DNA from: Cricetibacter osteomyelitidis
Lineage (GTDB): Bacteria; Pseudomonadota; Gammaproteobacteria; Enterobacterales; Pasteurellaceae
NCBI RefSeq assembly: GCF_004340985.1
Contig: NZ_SLYB01000007.1
Coordinates: 1 to 64,000, forward strand
Direction of reading: 5' to 3'
Length of the DNA stretch: 64,000 nucleotides
This document shows positions 28,050-39,046 of the stretch, one piece after another (the stretch's first letter is position 1; each line of letters opens with the position of its first letter). A program made the position numbers and the translations under genes. A model generated the notes under the pieces. That model had not been told where the DNA came from, searched no databases, and was given only the letters and a program-made list of their open reading frames with translations.

Positions 28050-28898
28050 ATGCCGTCCGCTAAAAAAACTTCAGCCGAAAAGCACCGCTCTTTTCTCAAA
28101 TGGGCGGGCGGTAAATTTCGTTTAACGGATGAAATCATTAAACAATTCCCGAAAAATAAATCCTGTTTGATCGAACCTTTTGTGGGGGCGGGATCTGTTT
28201 TTTTAAATACGCACTTTGAACGCTATATCTTGGCGGATGTGAATGCTGATCTGATTAATCTATTTAACATTGTCAAAGCGGATGTAGAAAGTTATATTGA
28301 AGCATTAAAGCCGATTTTTTTTCATCCGCAGGCCAATACCGCAGCCTATTATTACACGCAGAGGGAGCAATTCAATCACACTGATGATGTATTTATCCGC
28401 TCCGTACTATTTTTATATTTAAACCGTTTCGGCTTCAACGGTTTATGCCGCTACAATTCCAAACACGAATTTAATGTGCCTTTCGGTAGCTACAAAACCC
28501 ATTATTTTCCCGAAGAGGAACTGCGTTATTTTGCGGAAAAAGCTCAAAGTGCGGTGTTTATTTGCCAGGATTTTAATGAAACTTTTAAACTGGCGGACGA
28601 ACATTCCGTGATTTATTGCGATCCGCCTTATGCACCCATTCGTCAAATCACCAATTTTACCAGCTATTCCAGCCACGAATTTTCTTTGCAACATCAGCAG
28701 GCTCTTGCCGAGCTAGCCAGAAATACGGTAAATTTACAAAACACCCAAGTGATTGTATCCAATCACGACACTGCGTTTACCCGCAAAATTTATCAAGGGG
28801 CAAAGTTAAAAAAATTAAAGGTGCAACGTTCCATTAGTCAATCCGGCGATAAACGCATAAAAGTCGGTGAATTGATTGCGGTGTTTAAAGCACAATAA
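28050..28898 (+). CDS. dam: DNA adenine methyltransferase Dam
   Basis: Dam methylates the adenine of GATC, giving the strand mark for MutHLS repair. The AdoMet motif FLKWAGGKFRL and FVGAGSVFLN lie in the N-terminal third, and the catalytic DPPY (YCDPPYAPI) follows at about residue 190. The N-terminus is slightly longer than in E. coli; the 282-residue length fits Pasteurellaceae Dam. It ends the aroK-aroB-dam run. Confidence 0.96.
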   Translation: MPSAKKTSAEKHRSFLKWAGGKFRLTDEIIKQFPKNKSCLIEPFVGAGSVFLNTHFERYILADVNADLINLFNIVKADVESYIEALKPIFFHPQANTAAYYYTQREQFNHTDDVFIRSVLFLYLNRFGFNGLCRYNSKHEFNVPFGSYKTHYFPEEELRYFAEKAQSAVFICQDFNETFKLADEHSVIYCDPPYAPIRQITNFTSYSSHEFSLQHQQALAELARNTVNLQNTQVIVSNHDTAFTRKIYQGAKLKKLKVQRSISQSGDKRIKVGELIAVFKAQ

Positions 28899-29030
28899 TT
28901 GCCGTTCTTTTTCTTTATGTTATTTATAGAGTAGCTACTATCAAATAGCAGTATGATTTGTATAGTGGAAAATTGCTTAAAATACATCATACGGTCAAAA
29001 CGATAAAAAACCATAATTTTTTAGGATACG

Positions 29031-29057
29031 AAGGCATAGCTAATTAAGCTATGCCTT
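29031..29057 (-). terminator. Terminator overlapping the end of dciA
   Basis: An 11-bp perfect stem (29031-29041 with 29047-29057) with a 5-base loop overlaps the dciA stop codon, in the 150-bp gap between the convergent dam and dciA genes. Confidence 0.65.
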
Positions 29058-29363
29058 ATTTATGGCGAGAGACGGATTTATTTTAAAACTGAGTTCGGTT
29101 AATTCCGGTTTGACTTGTTGAATCTGATTTAATAATTCCTGTTGGCGAAATAACAATGCTTGTCGCACCATGGCACTTTTCACTTCCAGTATCAACGTGC
29201 TGTTTTCCATGTTGCTAACACGAAATAATCCTTTAAACTCCGTAGGAAATAATGCCGTTAATCGCTCATTTAATTGATTAAGTGCGGTGGATTTTTGCAA
29301 AATTTTGCTTAAATGAGAATTTTCAATCAATGTTTTGATATTAGTGATTTTTTTATTTTGCAT
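29049..29363 (-). CDS. dciA: DciA family replicative helicase loader (DUF721)
   Basis: DciA helps load the DnaB helicase in bacteria that lack the phage-derived DnaC or DnaI loaders. This 104-residue protein carries the DUF721 core, with LNERLTALFPTEFKGLFRV, then STLILEVKSAMVRQALLFRQQELLNQI. Many gamma-proteobacteria place this gene divergent from secM-secA, as here. The identification rests on the domain pattern and position. Confidence 0.82.
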   Translation of the reverse strand: MQNKKITNIKTLIENSHLSKILQKSTALNQLNERLTALFPTEFKGLFRVSNMENSTLILEVKSAMVRQALLFRQQELLNQIQQVKPELTELSFKINPSLAINKA

Positions 29364-29455
29364 AGCTTGATTTTCAATTATTTATCCTTATATTTATGAC
29401 ATTCTAACGGAATTTGAGTATAATCAACAAAATTTTTAGGTAATAATTCGTTTTT

Positions 29456-29767
29456 ATGATTCGCAACAAAAATAAACATTCTTTATGGTCGCAGATACTT
29501 GCCGGTATGATTGCGATTTTTTTGTTGCCCGCAACACAGCCTTTGGAGAATCGCACGGCAGCGGAAAACACCTATCAAAACGAACAAACCTTACAGCCTC
29601 AATCCTTATTTGATCGAGTATTGCAATTTAAGCAAACGCAACAAACTCAAATTCAATCCTATACACAAATAGCGGCACGGCAAAAATTTTTGCAAATTGA
29701 ACCGCACTTTGCCGCTTTTCTTATTAATCCTTTAGCGCCCATTCGGGCCGGACCTGTTCTCGCATAA
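29456..29767 (+). CDS. secM: SecM secretion monitor with variant arrest peptide
   Basis: SecM is a short exported protein whose translation stalls on its own C-terminus, keeping secA translation in step with export capacity. This one has 103 residues, an N-terminal hydrophobic export signal (SQILAGMIAIFLLPA) and a C-terminal FLINPLAPIRAGP followed by VLA. Aligned to the E. coli motif FxxxxWIxxxxGIRAGP, the IRAGP end is kept (Arg97, Pro100), but Leu89 replaces Trp155 and Pro95 replaces Gly161. It lies 98 bp before secA. A USS core sits in the arrest region. Confidence 0.88.
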   Translation: MIRNKNKHSLWSQILAGMIAIFLLPATQPLENRTAAENTYQNEQTLQPQSLFDRVLQFKQTQQTQIQSYTQIAARQKFLQIEPHFAAFLINPLAPIRAGPVLA

Positions 29768-29865
29768 TTTATTCTATTTTATAGGTTGGTGCAGTTATAT
29801 TTGCTTCAACGGATTTATTTTATCAGTGAGTAACAACTGCTCACACAACTCAATGAGAGAAAATT

Positions 29866-32568
29866 ATGCTTAGAACTATTGCAACTAAAATTTTTGGTAG
29901 CCGCAACGATCGCGTGCTACGTCGTTTAAATAAAATTGTAAAACAAATTAATCAATTAGAACCGTCTTTTGAAGCCTTAAGCGATGATGAATTAAAAGTT
30001 AAAACAGCCGAATTCAGACAACGTTTGGCAGATGGAGCAACTTTAGAATCATTGATTCCCGAAGCTTTTGCCACTGTGCGTGAGGCCAGCCGTCGAGTGT
30101 TGGGCATGCGTCCTTTCGATGTGCAATTAGTGGGAGGAATGGTTTTAAATGATCGCTGTATCGCGGAAATGCGTACCGGTGAAGGCAAAACTTTAACCGC
30201 AACCTTGCCTTGTTACTTAAATGCCTTGACCGGTAAAGGCGTGCATGTGGTGACGGTGAATGATTATTTGGCTCGCCGCGATGCGGAAACTAATCGCCCG
30301 TTATTTGAATTTTTAGGTATGACCGTGGGTGTGAATGTGCCGGGTATGCAACCGGATGAAAAACGTGCGGCTTATGCAGCGGATATTACTTATGCTACCA
30401 ACAGCGAATTAGGTTTTGACTACTTGCGTGACAACTTAGCGCATTCAGCGGATGCCCGTTTCCAACGCCAATTACATTATGCGTTGGTGGATGAAGTGGA
30501 TTCTATTTTAATTGATGAAGCCCGTACACCATTAATTATTTCCGGTCCGGCAGAAGACAGCTCTGAGCTTTATATAGCCATTGATAAACTGATTCCGCAG
30601 CTTGTCCAACAAGAAAAAGAGGACAGTGATGAATATCAGGGTGAAGGCGATTTCTTCTTAGATTTAAAAAATAAACAAGCCCATTTAACCGAACGCGGTC
30701 AGATTAAAATTGAAGAATTATTGACGGCGAAAGGCTTTATGAATGAAGGCGAATCCCTTTATTCTCCGGCTCGCATCAGTTTATTACACCACGTTTATGC
30801 GGCATTGCGTGCACATACTTTATTTGAAAAAGATGTGGATTATATTGTTAAAGACGGTGAGATCGTAATTGTAGATGAACATACCGGCCGTACCATGGCT
30901 GGTCGTCGTTGGTCTGACGGTTTGCATCAAGCCATTGAAGCAAAAGAAGGCGTGCAAATTCAGGGTGAAAACCAAACCGTTGCTTCTATTACCTACCAAA
31001 ACTATTTCCGTTTATATGAAAAATTAGCGGGTATGACCGGTACGGCAGATACAGAAGCTTTTGAATTTCAACAAATTTATGGTTTGGAAACGGTGGTGAT
31101 TCCAACTAACCGTCCGATGATCCGTGATGATCGGACGGATTTAATGTTTGAAAACGAACAATATAAATTTGATGCTATTATCGAAGATATTAAAGACTGC
31201 GTTGCCCGTAATCAACCAGTGTTAGTTGGGACGGTATCTATCGAAAAATCGGAATTATTGTCTAACGCCCTGAATAAAGCGGGTATCAAACACAATGTAT
31301 TAAATGCTAAATTCCACGCACAAGAAGCGGAAATCGTTGCCAATGCCGGTTATCCGGGTGTGGTGACCATTGCTACCAATATGGCAGGTCGTGGTACTGA
31401 TATCGTATTAGGCGGTAACTGGAAAGCGGAAGTGGATAAGTTAGAAAATCCGACGGAAGAACAAATTGAGGCGATTAAAGCCGCGTGGCAGGAACGTCAC
31501 GATATCGTAATGCAGGCCGGCGGTTTGCATATTATTGGTACGGAACGTCACGAATCTCGTCGTATCGACAATCAGTTACGCGGTCGTTCCGGTCGCCAAG
31601 GTGACCCGGGTTCATCTCGTTTCTACTTGTCTTTAGAAGACGGTTTATTGCGTATTTTCTTAAATGAAGGCAAGCTCAATATGATGCGTAAAGCATTCAC
31701 CGAACCGGGCGAAGCGATGGAATCCAAAATGTTAGCCCGTGTGGTAGCTCAAGCTCAGGCAAAAGTGGAAGCACATAACTTCGATGGTCGTAAGAATCTC
31801 TTACAATTTGACGATGTGGCAAATGATCAACGCCACGCAATTTATCGGCAACGTAATGAGTTATTGGATCAAGGCGATATTTCTGAAACTATTGCCGCGG
31901 TGCGTGAAGATGTGCTGAATACGGTAATCAGCCAGCATATTCCGCCGCAGTCTTTAGAAGAACAATGGGATATTGCGGGATTGGAGCAACATTTAAAAAC
32001 AGATTTTGCTTTAGAATTGCCTATTGCTCAATGGTTAGAGCAAGATAACCATTTACACGAAGAAACCTTACGCGAACGCATTGTAGAAGCTGCCGTGCAG
32101 GAATATCAACGTAAAGAAGATATGGTCGGTGCAGACACCATGCGTAATTTTGAAAAAGGTGTGATGTTACAAATCTTAGATGAATTGTGGAAAGAGCATC
32201 TGGCTGCGATGGATCATTTACGCAAAGGGATTCATTTACGCGGTTATGCACAAAAAGATCCGAAACAGGAATATAAAAAAGAGTCATTCCAAATGTTTAC
32301 GGAAATGTTGGATGCTTTAAAACTGGCAGTTGTGACGACCTTGAGCAAAGTTCAAGTACGCACGCAGGATGAAATGGAAGCTGCCGAGCAGGCACGCCGG
32401 CAAGCTGCCCAAAACAGCAGTGCGGCAATGCAATATCACACTAACGGCGATGAAGCGGATAATGAAAATGCGGAACCGTCTCAACGCAAAATCGGTCGAA
32501 ACGAACCTTGCCCGTGTGGTTCCGGTAAGAAATACAAACATTGCCACGGTAGTCGTGTAAAAGCATAA
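29866..32568 (+). CDS. secA: Protein translocase ATPase SecA
   Basis: SecA drives preproteins through SecYEG. The 900-residue protein has Walker [10 protein letters not shown] (GEGKT at 105-109), [16 protein letters not shown], the preprotein-binding domain, [13 protein letters not shown] and [13 protein letters not shown], and the C-terminal zinc finger [14 protein letters not shown] used for SecB and lipid contacts. The GAGAGA ribosome site precedes the ATG. It is likely translated under SecM control from the same mRNA. Confidence 0.98.
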   Translation: MLRTIATKIFGSRNDRVLRRLNKIVKQINQLEPSFEALSDDELKVKTAEFRQRLADGATLESLIPEAFATVREASRRVLGMRPFDVQLVGGMVLNDRCIAEMRTGEGKTLTATLPCYLNALTGKGVHVVTVNDYLARRDAETNRPLFEFLGMTVGVNVPGMQPDEKRAAYAADITYATNSELGFDYLRDNLAHSADARFQRQLHYALVDEVDSILIDEARTPLIISGPAEDSSELYIAIDKLIPQLVQQEKEDSDEYQGEGDFFLDLKNKQAHLTERGQIKIEELLTAKGFMNEGESLYSPARISLLHHVYAALRAHTLFEKDVDYIVKDGEIVIVDEHTGRTMAGRRWSDGLHQAIEAKEGVQIQGENQTVASITYQNYFRLYEKLAGMTGTADTEAFEFQQIYGLETVVIPTNRPMIRDDRTDLMFENEQYKFDAIIEDIKDCVARNQPVLVGTVSIEKSELLSNALNKAGIKHNVLNAKFHAQEAEIVANAGYPGVVTIATNMAGRGTDIVLGGNWKAEVDKLENPTEEQIEAIKAAWQERHDIVMQAGGLHIIGTERHESRRIDNQLRGRSGRQGDPGSSRFYLSLEDGLLRIFLNEGKLNMMRKAFTEPGEAMESKMLARVVAQAQAKVEAHNFDGRKNLLQFDDVANDQRHAIYRQRNELLDQGDISETIAAVREDVLNTVISQHIPPQSLEEQWDIAGLEQHLKTDFALELPIAQWLEQDNHLHEETLRERIVEAAVQEYQRKEDMVGADTMRNFEKGVMLQILDELWKEHLAAMDHLRKGIHLRGYAQKDPKQEYKKESFQMFTEMLDALKLAVVTTLSKVQVRTQDEMEAAEQARRQAAQNSSAAMQYHTNGDEADNENAEPSQRKIGRNEPCPCGSGKKYKHCHGSRVKA

Positions 32569-32573
32569 TAAGT

Positions 32574-32621
32574 AAAAGTGCGGTTGATTTTAAAAAAGTT
32601 TTTTAATTAACCGCACTTTTT
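32574..32621 (+). terminator. Terminator after secA made of two inverted USS copies
   Basis: AAAAGTGCGGTT at 32574 pairs with AACCGCACTTTT ending at 32620, giving a long stem around an A/T-rich loop, followed by T. This paired-USS terminator is common in Pasteurellaceae. Confidence 0.8.
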
Positions 32622-32636
32622 GTAAGGAAAACAATA

Positions 32637-33056
32637 ATGACAATTCCTCAAACATCAAAACCTTTAGTTAACGTTGCCGTCGGCATTATCCGCAATGAAT
32701 TTAAACAAATTTATCTCACTCAACGCCTGGAAGGACAGGATTTTGCCCAGGCTTTAGAATTTCCCGGCGGTAAAATGACTGAAGGCGAAACACCGGAACA
32801 AGCCTTAAAACGCGAGTTGGAAGAAGAAGTCGGGATCCACGTTTTAAGTGCCTATCCCTATGAAAAATTTACCTTTGAATATCCCACCAAAATCATCGAA
32901 TTTTATTTTTATCTTGTGGAAGAATGGTTAGGCGAGCCTTTCGGTCGAGAAGGGCAAGAAGGCTTTTGGTTACCGCAAAACGAACTGGATGCGGGACAAT
33001 TTCCACCGGCTAATGCGAAATTAATTCAGCGGTTGCTAGCGGAAACATTGAACTAA
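32637..33056 (+). CDS. mutT: 8-oxo-dGTP diphosphatase MutT
   Basis: MutT removes 8-oxo-dGTP from the nucleotide pool and so prevents A-to-C changes. The Nudix box is complete (GGKMTEGETPEQALKRELEE then EVGI). The 139-residue protein starts VNVAVGIIRNE, a MutT signature. A ribosome site (TAAGGA) precedes the ATG. The secA-mutT order is conserved in gamma-proteobacteria. Confidence 0.96.
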   Translation: MTIPQTSKPLVNVAVGIIRNEFKQIYLTQRLEGQDFAQALEFPGGKMTEGETPEQALKRELEEEVGIHVLSAYPYEKFTFEYPTKIIEFYFYLVEEWLGEPFGREGQEGFWLPQNELDAGQFPPANAKLIQRLLAETLN

Positions 33057-33067
33057 TCCTCAAATTA

Positions 33068-33088
33068 CTGCCGCAAATATTGCGGCAG
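33068..33088. terminator. Bidirectional terminator between mutT and the AEC transporter gene
   Basis: A 9-bp perfect GC-rich stem (CTGCCGCAA with TTGCGGCAG) with a 3-base loop lies between convergent genes, followed by a T-rich stretch on the plus strand. Confidence 0.75.
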
Positions 33089-33097
33089 CATTTGTGT

Positions 33098-34051
33098 TTA
33101 CATTAAATTAAATTGTTTGAGAATAACGGAACCAATAGCTACAGTAAACATTGAACCTATTGTCGTCAGACCAATAATATTTGCTGTTAATTTAGCATCT
33201 CCACCCATGCTGCGAACCATCGGATAGGCTGCAGCCGCTAGAGGTGTAGCGGTAATTAAAAAGATAACGCCGAGCTCTATGCCTTTTAAACCAAAGGATA
33301 AACCGACTACTACCAACGTTATCGGGGCAACCAAATTTCTGGCTAATGCCGACCATATTGCGACATAAGAGGGATTTTCCGTCTTTTTTAAGTTTAGACT
33401 TGCACCGGCACAGATTAATGCTAATGGCATTGTCATATTGGCTACGTAGTTGGCTGTGGAATGTAGTGGTTTGGGTAAGGTCAGTTCTAGTGTATTGAAG
33501 ATGATAGCAATTGTAATACCTATGATAAGCGGATTTTTTGCCAATTGAAGAAACATTGCAGTTATATTAAGTTTTTGATTATCTGTTAATGAATTCGTCA
33601 AGGTGATAACAGACAGTATGTTGAATAAAAATACAATGGCAGCTACATAAACCGCCGCCGTGGCAATACCTGCATGTCCATAGGCATTTGAGCAGAGTGC
33701 AACCCCCAGAATTCCGGCATTACCGCGAAAAAATGCCTGGGTAACAATAGCACGTTGTTTTTTTTCAACAGTTTTTGCTGCAATGAATTCACCCGTAAAA
33801 TAAAGTAGCAATGTTCCTGTCACACCGGCAGCAATCATGGTGAATTGTGCGGAAAAATCGATTTTATTCGAGATAATACCGAGAAATAAAAGTAAGGGTA
33901 GAGTACAGTGAAATAACACTTTGGAGGATTGATCACAAAATTTATCGTCAATAAACTGCTGTTGACGTAAAAATACGCCGAGCAGTAATAACAATACATT
34001 CGGTAAAATAATTGTGACCGAAAATTCGAGAGAAGTTAGAAATTCATTCAT
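33098..34051 (-). CDS. AEC family transporter (auxin efflux carrier fold)
   Basis: This 317-residue polytopic protein has about ten membrane segments in two inverted halves. Segments such as RGNAGILGVALCSNAYG and MTMPLALICAGASLNLKK match the AEC/malate permease family, whose bacterial members carry carboxylates such as malate or malonate. The substrate here is unknown. It follows the COG2056 transporter gene on the same strand, with a terminator-like hairpin between them. Confidence 0.88.
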   Translation of the reverse strand: MNEFLTSLEFSVTIILPNVLLLLLGVFLRQQQFIDDKFCDQSSKVLFHCTLPLLLFLGIISNKIDFSAQFTMIAAGVTGTLLLYFTGEFIAAKTVEKKQRAIVTQAFFRGNAGILGVALCSNAYGHAGIATAAVYVAAIVFLFNILSVITLTNSLTDNQKLNITAMFLQLAKNPLIIGITIAIIFNTLELTLPKPLHSTANYVANMTMPLALICAGASLNLKKTENPSYVAIWSALARNLVAPITLVVVGLSFGLKGIELGVIFLITATPLAAAAYPMVRSMGGDAKLTANIIGLTTIGSMFTVAIGSVILKQFNLM

Positions 34052-34070
34052 AATTTTAAATTATCAAAAA

Positions 34071-34091
34071 GGGCGTATGATTAGTACGCCC
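34071..34091 (-). terminator. Terminator between the two transporter genes
   Basis: Read on the minus strand, a 7-bp GC-rich stem (GGGCGTA with TACGCCC) is followed by TTTTT. It lies just after the stop of the COG2056 gene and would limit read-through into the AEC gene. Confidence 0.65.
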
Positions 34092-34098
34092 CTTGGAA

Positions 34099-35454
34099 TT
34101 ATAATGTCATTGCTGCAATCCAGCCGAAGACTAACAACGGAATATTATAGTGAATAAAGGTTGGTACGACAGAATCCCAAATATGATCATGTTTGCCGTC
34201 TGCATTCAACCCCGATGTCGGACCTAATGTTGAGTCGGAAGCCGGTGAACCGGCGTCGCCCAATGCTGCCGATACGCCCACAATTGCGACGGTGGCTAAC
34301 GGAGAGAAACCGAAAGATAAGCATAACGGAATATAAATAGAAGTAATAATCGGCACGGTTGAGAATGATGAACCAATTCCCATAGTGATAAATAAACCGA
34401 CGAGTAACATTAAAAATGCTGCTATTCCTTTATTATCTGTGCCTAAACCTTGGCTAAAGGACTCCACCAATTCCGGAACACCACCGGTAGCATTGATAAC
34501 ACTGGCAAAGCCCGAGGCCGCGATCATCACAAAACCGATCATCGCCATTAAACGTAAGCCTTGTTGGAAAACATCATTGCTTTCTTTCAGTTTGAATACA
34601 CCGCCCAAAGCAAAAATCATTAAACCGACTAATCCTCCGATAATCGTTGAACTGGTAAATAATTGAATAGCAAAAGTGACAACAATTGCGACAATACTTA
34701 CAATAACATGGAAGGGTTTAATATTTTGAATATGGGATTCGATTTCCATCGTAGTCGGTTCAGCGGTTAAAACTTTGTATTCGCGGGGTTTACGGTAAGT
34801 AATAAAAATAGCCGTTAATAAACCAATTACCATACCGATTACCGGAATCGACATTGCCAATGATACTTCTGCCACATTGGTATGCAGACCTAAGTTTTCG
34901 CCTACTTGGTTGATATTTTTAACCAAAATACTTTCAATAAAGATCTTACCGAAGCCCACCGGCAATAGCATATAAGTTGCGGTTAAACCGAACGTCAACA
35001 CACAAGCAACCGCACGACGGTCTATTTTTAATTTATTGAAAATGCTTAATAACGGCGGCACGACAATAGGAATAAAGGCAATGTGTACCGGCAATAAATT
35101 TTGTGAAGAAATTGCGAAAGCCAACAATATGGCAAGGATCAAATATTTAAACCAAAATACTTGGCGACCGTTCGGATCTTGACCTATCATTTTGATGGCT
35201 TTAAAGGCGAGTAAATCCGTAATACCGGATTTTGAAATGGCTACTGCAAAAGCACCGAGAATAGCATAGTTCATTGCGACTTCTGCACCGCCGCCTAAAC
35301 CGCCGGTAAACGTTTTAATGGTTTCGGGCAAGTCCAAGCCGCCCAATAATCCCGCAGCCAATGCGGAGATAACTAATGCGATTACCACATTAATACGCAA
35401 TAAACTGAGTACTAATAAGAGAATAATGGAAAGTACAACTTCATTTGTCAGCAT
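34099..35454 (-). CDS. Na+/H+ antiporter-family (COG2056) transporter
   Basis: This 451-residue polytopic protein of the ion transporter superfamily has about 11-12 segments. The N-terminal half has [20 protein letters not shown] and the C-terminal half [21 protein letters not shown], a conserved re-entrant-like motif. B. subtilis YuiF is a relative and has been proposed to move amino acids; histidine is one suggestion. I cannot tell the substrate. The long gap to deoD (138 bp) holds an inverted USS pair. Confidence 0.87.
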   Translation of the reverse strand: MLTNEVVLSIILLLVLSLLRINVVIALVISALAAGLLGGLDLPETIKTFTGGLGGGAEVAMNYAILGAFAVAISKSGITDLLAFKAIKMIGQDPNGRQVFWFKYLILAILLAFAISSQNLLPVHIAFIPIVVPPLLSIFNKLKIDRRAVACVLTFGLTATYMLLPVGFGKIFIESILVKNINQVGENLGLHTNVAEVSLAMSIPVIGMVIGLLTAIFITYRKPREYKVLTAEPTTMEIESHIQNIKPFHVIVSIVAIVVTFAIQLFTSSTIIGGLVGLMIFALGGVFKLKESNDVFQQGLRLMAMIGFVMIAASGFASVINATGGVPELVESFSQGLGTDNKGIAAFLMLLVGLFITMGIGSSFSTVPIITSIYIPLCLSFGFSPLATVAIVGVSAALGDAGSPASDSTLGPTSGLNADGKHDHIWDSVVPTFIHYNIPLLVFGWIAAMTL

Positions 35455-35532
35455 AATGATTCCTGTAAATTATTGTAAAGTTATAAAATGGTTTTAAGTT
35501 TACCGACTTATCAGAAATTTTTCAAAAAAATA

Positions 35533-35569
35533 ACCGCACTTTTGGTAGAAATTTTGAAAAAAGTGCGGT
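35533..35569 (-). terminator. Terminator after deoD made of inverted USS copies
   Basis: ACCGCACTTTT at 35533-35543 pairs with AAAAGTGCGGT at 35559-35569. On the minus strand it is followed by TTATTTTTTT, so it would end the deo transcript. Confidence 0.8.
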
Positions 35570-35592
35570 CGGTTTTGAAGAAATTTATTAAA

Positions 35593-36312
35593 TTAATCGT
35601 TATCGCCGAGTAATACCGATTCCAGCGCCACTTCAATCATTTCATTAAAAGTGAGTTGGCGTTCTTCGGCGGAAGTTTGTTCGCCTGTGCGGATATGATC
35701 GGAGACGGTGCAGATGGAAAGTGCTTTAGCACCAAATTCAGCGGCAACGCCGTAAATGCCGGCGGCTTCCATTTCTACGCCTAAAATGCCGTATTTTTCC
35801 ATTACATCGAACATTTCCACATCCGGTGTGTAGAATAAATCTGCGGAGAATAAATTGCCTACACGCACTGCCACACCTTTTGCTTTAGCGGCTTGTACGG
35901 CTGCCGTCGCCATATCAAAATCGGCAATAGCGGCAAAATCGTTGTCTTTAAAACGGATACGGTTGACTTTGGAATCGGTGCAGGCTCCGATGCCGATAAT
36001 CACATCACGTACTTTTACATCTTGGCGAACGGCGCCGCAAGAGCCTATGCGAATAATTTTTTTCACACCGTATTCGGTGATCAGTTCTTTTGTGTAAATA
36101 GAGCAGGACGGAATTCCCATTCCATGCCCCATTACGGATATTTTTCGACCTTTGTATGTGCCGGTGTAGCCCAACATATTGCGGACATTGGTCACTTCTT
36201 GGGCGTTGTCTAAAAAGGTTTCGGCAATGTATTTTGCACGTAGCGGATCGCCCGGCATTAATACAACATCGGCAAAAGCACCAGCTGGTGCGTTAATATG
36301 TGGAGTCATCAT
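35593..36312 (-). CDS. deoD: Purine-nucleoside phosphorylase DeoD
   Basis: DeoD is the hexameric phosphorylase that splits purine nucleosides to base and (deoxy)ribose-1-phosphate. The 239-residue protein has [52 protein letters not shown] and the catalytic Asp in TVSDHI. Two ATG codons lie in a row at 36312 and 36309; either may start. It follows deoB by 6 bp, so the two are cotranscribed. Confidence 0.97.
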   Translation of the reverse strand: MMTPHINAPAGAFADVVLMPGDPLRAKYIAETFLDNAQEVTNVRNMLGYTGTYKGRKISVMGHGMGIPSCSIYTKELITEYGVKKIIRIGSCGAVRQDVKVRDVIIGIGACTDSKVNRIRFKDNDFAAIADFDMATAAVQAAKAKGVAVRVGNLFSADLFYTPDVEMFDVMEKYGILGVEMEAAGIYGVAAEFGAKALSICTVSDHIRTGEQTSAEERQLTFNEMIEVALESVLLGDND

Positions 36313-36318
36313 TTTTCC

Positions 36319-37551
36319 TTATTTTGTAAATAGTAATATTGCTGTTCCATAATCCATTTCGCTTAATCCGAAATAGGCTGCGACGGTTTGACCGATATCG
36401 GCAAAGGTATCCCGTTTGCCTAAAAAGGTTTTCGGTACGTTTTGACCGTATAATAACACAGGAATATGTTCGCGGGTGTGATCCGTACCGTGCCAGGTAG
36501 GATCGCAACCATGGTCGGCGGTGATAATCAACAGGTCGTCATCATTCACCAGTTCTAATAATTCCGGCAAGCGGCAATCAAAATATTCCAAGGCGGAGGC
36601 ATAACCTGCCACATCGCGGCGGTGGCCGTAGTCGGAATCGAAATTCACAAAGTTAGTGAAAACAATAGTATTTTCGCCCGCACTTTTTATTTCTGTGAGT
36701 GTTTTATCAAATAATTCCGGCAAACCGGTGGCTTTCACTTGGCGGGTAATGCCCACGTGAGCGTAAATATCGGCGATTTTACCGATAGACACTACATCCC
36801 CTTGTTGTTCATCTACTAATTTTTTCAAAACGGTCGGAGCCGGTGGCTCGACGGCATAATCGTGACGGTTGCCGGTACGTTGAAATTCACCGGCATGGTT
36901 GCCTATAAACGGACGGGCAATGACTCGGCCGATATTGTAGCTTTCTAATTCATCACGCACTAATTGGCAGAGTTCATAGAGCTTTTCCAAACCGAAAGTT
37001 TCTTCATGGCAAGCGATTTGAAACACAGAATCCGCCGATGTGTAGAAAATCGGTTTGCCGGTTTTCATATGGGTTTCACCCAATTGATCTAAAATTACTG
37101 TGCCCGATGAATGACAATTGCCTAAATAGCCGGGTAAATTGGCTTTTTTCACAATACGATCCAATAATTCTTGCGGAAAGCTGTTTTCGTGCTGTGGGAA
37201 ATATCCCCAATCAAATAACACAGGTACTCCGGCAATTTCCCAGTGGCCGGAAGGCGTGTCTTTGCCGGATGAAATTTCTTGAGCAAAAGCATAGCCGCCT
37301 ATTAAGTGCGGTGTGTTTTGGAAGTTTTTTGGTAAGCATCCGGTAGATTCTTTGGCCGCTAAGCCCAGTCCCAATTTTTCTAAATTAGGCAATGATAACG
37401 GTCCTTGACGATTTTGGGTATCCGCTTTGCCTTCGGCACAATATTGAGCGATATGTCCTAAGGTATCAGAGCCTTTATCGCCGAATTTTTCAGCATCGGC
37501 GGAAGCTCCGATACCGAAAGAGTCCAGCAGCATGATAAATACACGTTTCAT
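36319..37551 (-). CDS. deoB: Phosphopentomutase DeoB
   Basis: DeoB converts (deoxy)ribose-1-phosphate to the 5-phosphate. This 410-residue member of the alkaline phosphatase superfamily has the metal motif [20 protein letters not shown], the phosphorylated Thr region [16 protein letters not shown], and the C-terminal [19 protein letters not shown]. It lies directly before deoD and 90 bp after the CNT transporter gene, forming a nucleoside salvage group. Confidence 0.97.
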   Translation of the reverse strand: MKRVFIMLLDSFGIGASADAEKFGDKGSDTLGHIAQYCAEGKADTQNRQGPLSLPNLEKLGLGLAAKESTGCLPKNFQNTPHLIGGYAFAQEISSGKDTPSGHWEIAGVPVLFDWGYFPQHENSFPQELLDRIVKKANLPGYLGNCHSSGTVILDQLGETHMKTGKPIFYTSADSVFQIACHEETFGLEKLYELCQLVRDELESYNIGRVIARPFIGNHAGEFQRTGNRHDYAVEPPAPTVLKKLVDEQQGDVVSIGKIADIYAHVGITRQVKATGLPELFDKTLTEIKSAGENTIVFTNFVNFDSDYGHRRDVAGYASALEYFDCRLPELLELVNDDDLLIITADHGCDPTWHGTDHTREHIPVLLYGQNVPKTFLGKRDTFADIGQTVAAYFGLSEMDYGTAILLFTK

Positions 37552-37605
37552 TTTTGCTCCTTTTATTTATTATTTACGCAAATGTTTTCGTATGTTCTAT
37601 ACGAC

Positions 37606-37628
37606 AACACCACGAGTTTCGTGGTGTT
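37606..37628 (-). terminator. Hairpin after the CNT nucleoside transporter gene
   Basis: A 10-bp perfect stem (AACACCACGA with TCGTGGTGTT) with a 3-base loop lies 14 bp beyond the transporter stop. No good T-run follows on the minus strand, so it may be only a partial terminator or an mRNA-end stabiliser within the operon. Confidence 0.5.
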
Positions 37629-37641
37629 TGTTCATTTCTTG

Positions 37642-38907
37642 TTAGGCCGGCACAGCACCGCTGAGCCCGATAAACAATCCGGCAATCGTTGCACTCATGA
37701 GATTTGCCAAAGAACCCGCAATGACCGCTTTAATCCCGAGTCGTGCAATGTCACCGCGGCGATTCGGTGCCATTCCGCCCAAACCACCGATTAATACGGC
37801 AACGGAGCCCAGATTCGCAAAACCACATAACGCGAAAGTGATGATGGCTTTGGTTTTATCCGTTAATTGTACCGCACTTTCCGGTGAAAGGTATTTGGTA
37901 AATTCCATATAACCCACAAATTCGTTGACCGCCAGTTTAATACCGAACATTTGACCGGCGATTTCCGCTTCGTTCCATGGCACGCCGACCACCCACGCAA
38001 GCGGTTTGAACACCCAGCCGAAAATCATTCCAAGGGATAATTCAGGATAACCGAACCAATCGCCCACGCCGCCGAGAATTCCGTTGATTAAAGCGATTAA
38101 TGCAACGAATGCGATTAACATCGCTCCCACATTTAATGCCAACTGCATCCCGGAACTGGCACCGGCAGCAGCGGCATCTAACATATTAGACGGTTTTTCA
38201 ATATCGACGTTTTCTAAATCATCATTAAATTTTTCTGTTTGCGGTAATAAGATTTTTGCGAATAATAATCCGGCCGGTGCAGCCATGAAAGAAGCGGCGA
38301 TCAAATATGGTAGCGGTATGCCCATTCCGGCATAACCCGCCATCACCGAACCCGCAATAGAAGCCAAGCCGCCGCACATAATGGCGAATAATTCAGATTC
38401 CGTCATTTTGCTGATATAAGGTTTCACCACTAACGGTGCTTCGGTTTGACCGACGAAAATATTGGCTGCAGCGGACATGGATTCCGCTTTCGATGTGCCT
38501 AATAATTTTTGTAATGCACCGCCGATTACTTTGATGACCCATTGCATTACGCCGATGTAATAGAGTAGGGAAATTAAGGCGGAGAAGAATACGATAATCG
38601 GCAGCACGCGTACGGCAAAAATGAAACCGCCACCGCCAAATACTTCAAACATTTTATCGCTGGCAAATGCACCGAAGACAAAACTGATCCCTTCGTTTCC
38701 GTAAGCAATGATTTTGGCGACACCATCAGCCAACCATTGTAAAGCATGACGACCGGCGGGCACGTAAAGAATCAATGCACCGATGGCAATTTGAATAAAT
38801 AATGCACCGAATACGGTACGGAAATTTATGGCTCGACGGTTGTTGGAAAGCAAAAATGCTATTCCCAGTAACACCACTATGCCTAAAAGACTAATTAATA
38901 CATCCAT
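37642..38907 (-). CDS. Concentrative nucleoside transporter (CNT/NupC family)
   Basis: This 421-residue carrier takes up nucleosides with H+ or Na+. It has the Nucleos_tra2 core: [39 protein letters not shown] and [20 protein letters not shown], and the C-terminal NEFVGYMEF and [15 protein letters not shown]. It resembles the NupX branch. With deoB and deoD downstream it completes an uptake-and-cleavage route for nucleosides. Confidence 0.94.
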   Translation of the reverse strand: MDVLISLLGIVVLLGIAFLLSNNRRAINFRTVFGALFIQIAIGALILYVPAGRHALQWLADGVAKIIAYGNEGISFVFGAFASDKMFEVFGGGGFIFAVRVLPIIVFFSALISLLYYIGVMQWVIKVIGGALQKLLGTSKAESMSAAANIFVGQTEAPLVVKPYISKMTESELFAIMCGGLASIAGSVMAGYAGMGIPLPYLIAASFMAAPAGLLFAKILLPQTEKFNDDLENVDIEKPSNMLDAAAAGASSGMQLALNVGAMLIAFVALIALINGILGGVGDWFGYPELSLGMIFGWVFKPLAWVVGVPWNEAEIAGQMFGIKLAVNEFVGYMEFTKYLSPESAVQLTDKTKAIITFALCGFANLGSVAVLIGGLGGMAPNRRGDIARLGIKAVIAGSLANLMSATIAGLFIGLSGAVPA

Positions 38908-39046
38908 AAGATCACCTTGAGATAAATTTAATGGGGCAATTCTACTGATTTTTAGTTCAAAACGCTATTAATAATGCAATAAATGTCTTAAGTAAATTCT
39001 GTTTTTTCTATTATGATGAGCAGGTTAGAAATTCAGAAGAGCGTAT

